Shown here one piece after another: positions 6,130-7,276 of a DNA stretch of 7,276 nt. The first letter of the stretch is position 1. The number at the start of each line of letters is the position of its first letter. Source of the DNA: Thioalkalivibrio sp. (GTDB taxonomy: Bacteria; Pseudomonadota; Gammaproteobacteria; Ectothiorhodospirales; Ectothiorhodospiraceae); NCBI GenBank assembly GCA_003550945.1, contig PULL01000266.1, positions 1 to 7,276 of the forward strand, given 5' to 3'. The notes below the pieces were generated by a model. The model was not told where the DNA came from, did no database searches, and saw only the letters and a list, made by a program, of their open reading frames with translations. The translations under genes were made by a program, and so were the position numbers.

Positions 6130-7084
6130 TCCTTCGGCAGACATCCCGCACCAGCTTCTCCAGCTCGCGCTGCTCGCGCGCCGGGTCGAACATGGGTCGC
6201 AGCGCACGGCACGCGTATTCCAGATCGCCGTAGAATTCCACATCCCGCTCGGCACGCAGCAGCAACCCCTGCAGCGCTTGCGTATCCGCGACCGGATAGA
6301 ACCCCGGATAATCCTCGCCGAGCAGGCCGATCGATCCGTGGATGCGCGACGAAACCACCGGCAGATCCGCCACCACCGCCTCGCCGACAACGTTGGCTCC
6401 GCCCTCCATCCTGGATGGAAGCACCAGCAGGTGGGAACGCGCGAAAGCGCGCCGCAGGCGGTGACGCGGTACTTCGCCGTGCCAGTGAAACCGCGGGTTC
6501 GCCGCCATTTCGGCCTGCGCCTGCTCGGTCCACTCCGGGCTGTGTGCGCCGCCGAAGAGATCGACCCGGATGCGGCTGTCGGCAGGCAATTCACGCACCG
6601 CATACGCGGGGCGCAGCGGATCCTTCTCCTCGCGCAGGTGCCCCGCCACGCAAACCCGGAAATCGCGCCGGGCGGGCTGGCGCGGGAGGCCAACCGGCGC
6701 CGACTGATGGATCACCCGCAGCTTGCCGCGGTGCTCCACGGGCACGACCTCGTCAATCAGATCGTGCAGGCCGACCAGCACGTGGGCCAGTTCGATCGAA
6801 TGCAGCGTCTGCGCCGGGTGGCTGTGCAGGAACCGGTAGGCATCGGTACCGGTCAACACGACCACCAACGGCCGGTCCGGATGCTCGTTCGCGAAGCGCG
6901 TGATCGAATCGGCGCTGCGCCAGGCATGCAGCGCGATCATCAGATCGGCCGGCTCGCCGTGGTAGTCGCGCGTAACCTCGACGCGGTGCCCGAGCCCGCG
7001 CAGCATCGACGCCCAGCGCGCCGCCGTGGTCCAGTTGCCGCCCCGCGCGCGCGACGGCGCCGGGGTGATCAGGTGTATTCGCAT
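6113..7084 (-). CDS. senB: Selenosugar synthase SenB (GT4-type glycosyltransferase)
   Basis: Encodes 323 residues. The start is the ATG at complement 7084-7082, since MRIHLITPAP matches the usual beginning of this family; the frame is open upstream to 7201 but that part overlaps the divergent gene. GT-B fold features: RGGNWTTAARWASMLRGLGH (14-33) in the N-terminal domain, LHAWRSADSI (52-61), LTGTDAYRFL (77-86), and the second-domain start AGHLREEKDPL (147-157). EGGANVVGE (227-235) is the EX7E donor-binding motif of GT4 enzymes, followed by LPVVSSRIHGSIGLLGEDYP (241-260). I recognise this as the TIGR04348-type family, shown to be SenB: it joins selenophosphate to a sugar from UDP-GlcNAc to make a selenosugar, the selenium donor for selenoneine. 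The divergent SenA-like gene strongly supports this over a generic glycosyltransferase. The last residues (TGTDL) are encoded by a palindromic repeat, so the native C-terminus may have been altered by the insertion. Confidence 0.82.
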   Translation of the reverse strand: MRIHLITPAPSRARGGNWTTAARWASMLRGLGHRVEVTRDYHGEPADLMIALHAWRSADSITRFANEHPDRPLVVVLTGTDAYRFLHSHPAQTLHSIELAHVLVGLHDLIDEVVPVEHRGKLRVIHQSAPVGLPRQPARRDFRVCVAGHLREEKDPLRPAYAVRELPADSRIRVDLFGGAHSPEWTEQAQAEMAANPRFHWHGEVPRHRLRRAFARSHLLVLPSRMEGGANVVGEAVVADLPVVSSRIHGSIGLLGEDYPGFYPVADTQALQGLLLRAERDVEFYGDLEYACRALRPMFDPAREQRELEKLVRDVCRRTGTDL

Positions 7085-7136
7085 CGAGGGCCCGTGCTGT
7101 GCGAACGTTCTATGATGGCAACTTAACCCATGAGGC
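7085..7136. promoter_or_regulatory. Divergent intergenic region between senB and the SenA-like gene
   Basis: These 52-58 bases must hold the promoters of both genes. TATGAT (7111-7116) is a good -10 hexamer for the rightward gene, placing transcription start roughly 20 bases before its start codon, but no recognisable -35 hexamer is present at the right distance. The 8-bp palindrome GAACGTTC (7103-7110) directly abuts that -10 box, where an operator could sit. On the other strand no convincing promoter is visible. An activator-dependent promoter is possible but inferred. Confidence 0.35.
7131..7135 (+). promoter_or_regulatory. Ribosome binding site deciding the SenA-like start
   Basis: TGAGG ends 7 bases before GTG 7143, a normal spacing, but only 1 base before ATG 7137, which is too close. 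The TGA in this box is itself the in-frame stop that bounds the gene on its 5' side. Confidence 0.5.
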
Positions 7137-7142
7137 ATGGAC

Positions 7143-7276
7143 GTGCACTTGCCCGAACCGAGTGAACTGATCGCGCAGATCGACGATACCCGCGCGCGCA
7201 CCCTGACCCTGATCCAGGGTCTCGATGCGCAGCAGTTGATGGGCCCGAGGCTCGCGACGGTGAACCCGCTGCGCTG
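7143..7276 (+). CDS. senA: SenA-like selenoneine synthase (EgtB-family), N-terminal fragment cut by window end
   Basis: The in-frame TGA at 7131-7133 leaves three possible starts: ATG 7137, GTG 7143 and TTG 7149. GTG 7143 has the best-spaced Shine-Dalgarno (TGAGG). About 44 residues are visible. ELIAQIDDTRARTLTLIQGL followed by MGPRLATVNPLR is the start of the DinB-like N-terminal domain of EgtB-type enzymes; the next residue appears to be Trp, leading into the iron-binding 'W-x-x-G-H' segment off the edge. EgtB-type enzymes use non-heme iron and O2 to form a C-S bond on hercynine. The SenA branch forms a C-Se bond with the selenosugar made by SenB. The wording MGPRL..VNPL, and the divergent senB, favour SenA over EgtB or OvoA. 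The fragment is short, so the subfamily call rests largely on context. Confidence 0.7.
   Translation, partial: MHLPEPSELIAQIDDTRARTLTLIQGLDAQQLMGPRLATVNPLR

Noticed and set aside
6278..7126. Plus-strand open frame of 282 codons
   Set aside because: It is opposite senB, which has clear glycosyltransferase motifs; this frame is a codon-bias shadow.

Overview
The window looks like a chromosomal segment of a GC-rich proteobacterium. A gammaproteobacterium of the purple-sulfur or Thioalkalivibrio type is my best guess, from codon use, the repeat types and the gene set; this is an impression and not a placement. Nearly everything is explained by five genes, two of them cut by the window ends, plus two clusters of non-coding repeats.

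Layout. (1) Positions 3-251 (+) are the C-terminal part of a PIN-domain toxin-type RNase. (2) Positions 252-747 hold no convincing gene. Bases 266-608 are bounded by inverted terminal repeats and are full of small hairpins, which suggests a MITE-like non-autonomous element. A perfect TTGACA hexamer lies just outside its right end and may drive the next genes. (3) Positions 748-2556 and 2553-6029 (+) form a two-gene operon with a 4-bp GTGA overlap. The first gene encodes a 602-residue protein of the 2-hydroxyacyl-CoA dehydratase (HgdB/COG3581-like) family. The second encodes an 1158-residue activase with two BadF/HgdC-type ATPase domains, a Cys-rich metal-binding segment and a DUF2229/COG3580-like C-terminal half. 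(4) Positions 6030-6129 carry two copies of a GGGGACAGATTT palindrome and an 18-bp tandem repeat. One palindrome runs into the next gene and encodes its stop codon. (5) Positions 6113-7084 (-) encode a GT4-type glycosyltransferase that I recognise as SenB, the selenosugar synthase of selenoneine biosynthesis. It is divergent from (6), the start of a SenA/EgtB-like selenoneine synthase gene at 7143-7276 (+), cut by the window end.

How the genes work together. In the large operon, the activase should hydrolyse ATP to push a low-potential electron from a [4Fe-4S] cluster held between its ATPase domains to an iron-sulfur cluster in the HgdB-like partner. The substrate of this large split system is not known to me, and no CoA-transferase, acyl-CoA dehydrogenase or other pathway gene lies beside it. 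This is the least understood system in the window. SenB and SenA should make selenoneine from selenophosphate, a UDP-sugar and a trimethylhistidine (hercynine) acceptor. Their tie to the activase operon appears to be only convergent neighbourhood.
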